A stretch of 15,303 nt of DNA. It comes from JAGNLA01 sp964472265. GTDB lineage: Bacteria; Caldisericota; Caldisericia; JAAYUI01. Positions 14,555 through 15,303 of this stretch are shown here, piece after piece (the first letter of the stretch is position 1; each line of letters opens with the position of its first letter). Location of the stretch: the NCBI GenBank assembly GCA_964472265.1, contig CAYYJO010000048.1:1-15303 (forward strand), written 5' to 3'. The position numbers and the translations under genes were made by a program. Below the pieces are notes generated by a model that saw only the letters and a list, made by a program, of their open reading frames with translations, searched no databases and was not told the origin of the DNA.

Positions 14555-15303
14555 TCATTGCAGTTTTGGTTCGATCAAATCGATGAAAGGTCTGAAATAT
14601 CCTGTGATGACTGGGTCGATTGAGGTCGGTGGCGGAGGAAGTCCGCTAGATTCCTCGATGAAGCATTCCCTGATCACGTTTTGTTTGGTTTTTGAAAGCT
14701 CCTCAGATTCAGGAATTCCAACGATAGTGATGGTGTTTCCGACAGCAAACTGTGTCAGATCAATCCAGTCGGTTTTGGTGTAGACCTTGTACTTGAGCAG
14801 GTCATCACCTTCAACCTCTATGCTCTGTGATGCAGGATCAATCATGGTTATCTTGCCCTTGATCAGGATCATGCCAACCAGGGAAGCGTTTGTCAGTTGC
14901 ATGTCGCCTCCGATATCACCTGTCACAACAACATATTGCCCCTTTTTCCATTCCCTGGTCTTGCTCTTGTCTGCAAGCTGAACCTTCCATCTGTAGGCTT
15001 TGATGAGTTCTTTTATTTCAAGCTCTGGGATTGAGTAGTTTGCTTCATTTACAAAGCCGATGAGGAGCGGTCTTGTTTCCTCGAAACTCCTTGCAATCAT
15101 TGTCTTGTCAACGAATGACTGCCTTCCGCCCTTGATCTTGTACCATTTGCCGGCCTTGAGTGTCTGACAGTCTGTGCCATCAGGGAGCTTGACCCTCCAG
15201 GTTATATGGCCTGATCTAACGTGGACTATGCCCTGACTTTTGCAGTCCGAGAGGTCTAGCAGTTCGGCTGTAAAGTCCATTGAAACCATGCCCATTTCAG
15301 CGT
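14555..15303 (-). CDS. Protein with three repeated beta-rich modules, 5' end probably outside window
   Basis: I do not recognise this protein. The frame is open through the window edge. The in-frame ATG at 15295 gives 246 aa, but no Shine-Dalgarno precedes it, so the true start probably lies outside. Three stretches share one pattern. From the ATG at 15295 they are residues 31-56 (ITWRVKLPDG...GKWYKIKG), 101-126 (YRWKVQLADK...GQYVVVTG) and 167-193 (LKYKVYTKTD...GNTITIVG). Each starts with aromatic-basic-Val and ends with a strand plus Gly, and they are spaced 66-70 residues apart. This looks like tandem OB-fold-like beta barrels, which is an inference. The C-terminus has a Pro-rich turn (GLPPPPTS). 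No membrane helix is visible; a signal peptide could lie upstream of the window. Confidence 0.75.
   Translation of the reverse strand, partial: AEMGMVSMDFTAELLDLSDCKSQGIVHVRSGHITWRVKLPDGTDCQTLKAGKWYKIKGGRQSFVDKTMIARSFEETRPLLIGFVNEANYSIPELEIKELIKAYRWKVQLADKSKTREWKKGQYVVVTGDIGGDMQLTNASLVGMILIKGKITMIDPASQSIEVEGDDLLKYKVYTKTDWIDLTQFAVGNTITIVGIPESEELSKTKQNVIRECFIEESSGLPPPPTSIDPVITGYFRPFIDLIEPKLQ

Overview
This is a gene-dense bacterial chromosome segment of moderate GC content, with one low-GC gap. It holds informational and housekeeping genes (sbcC, sbcD, rsmI, guaA, def, priA, ispH), a prenyl synthase, one secreted protein and several genes I cannot name. I see no tRNA, rRNA, CRISPR array, intact transposase or phage gene. 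The taxon cannot be fixed from this window. The MEP-pathway ispH, a GGPP-type prenyl synthase, a secreted CAP protein with a copper-amine-oxidase-N domain and a PriA without helicase motifs do not suggest a typical proteobacterium. A deep-branching or uncultivated, Firmicutes-, Actinobacteria- or Caldiserica-like bacterium is a guess only.

Layout. (1) 1-5584, minus strand: a five-gene operon read right to left, with a TPR/coiled-coil protein, a small roadblock-like protein, rsmI, sbcD and the N-terminal half of sbcC up to its zinc hook. Every gene overlaps the next (4, 4, 26 and 4 bp). A near-consensus promoter sits directly before the first gene, leaving almost no leader. (2) 5696-6868, minus: a secreted CAP protein with its own promoter, a strong Shine-Dalgarno, a possible upstream operator and a strong terminator. 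(3) 6883-7846: an AT-rich gap of about 960 bp. It holds a 41-codon ORF or gene remnant, a 116-bp structured palindromic repeat and a weak terminator. (4) 7847-12080, minus: priA-def-guaA, joined by 4-bp overlaps, also with a promoter that abuts the start codon. (5) 12142-14498, plus: an unknown 138-aa protein, then a polyprenyl synthetase and ispH as an overlapping isoprenoid pair. (6) 14555-15303, minus: a protein with three repeated beta-rich modules, probably cut by the window edge. It faces ispH across a bidirectional terminator.

How the genes work together. SbcD and SbcC form the Mre11-Rad50-type nuclease complex. IspH makes IPP and DMAPP, which the co-transcribed synthase condenses into longer prenyl diphosphates. 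PriA acts in replication restart, but here it has kept its zinc-binding cysteines and lost the recognisable ATPase motifs. It is probably a DNA-binding scaffold rather than a helicase. The roles of the TPR and roadblock-like proteins, the 138-aa protein and the three-module protein are unknown.
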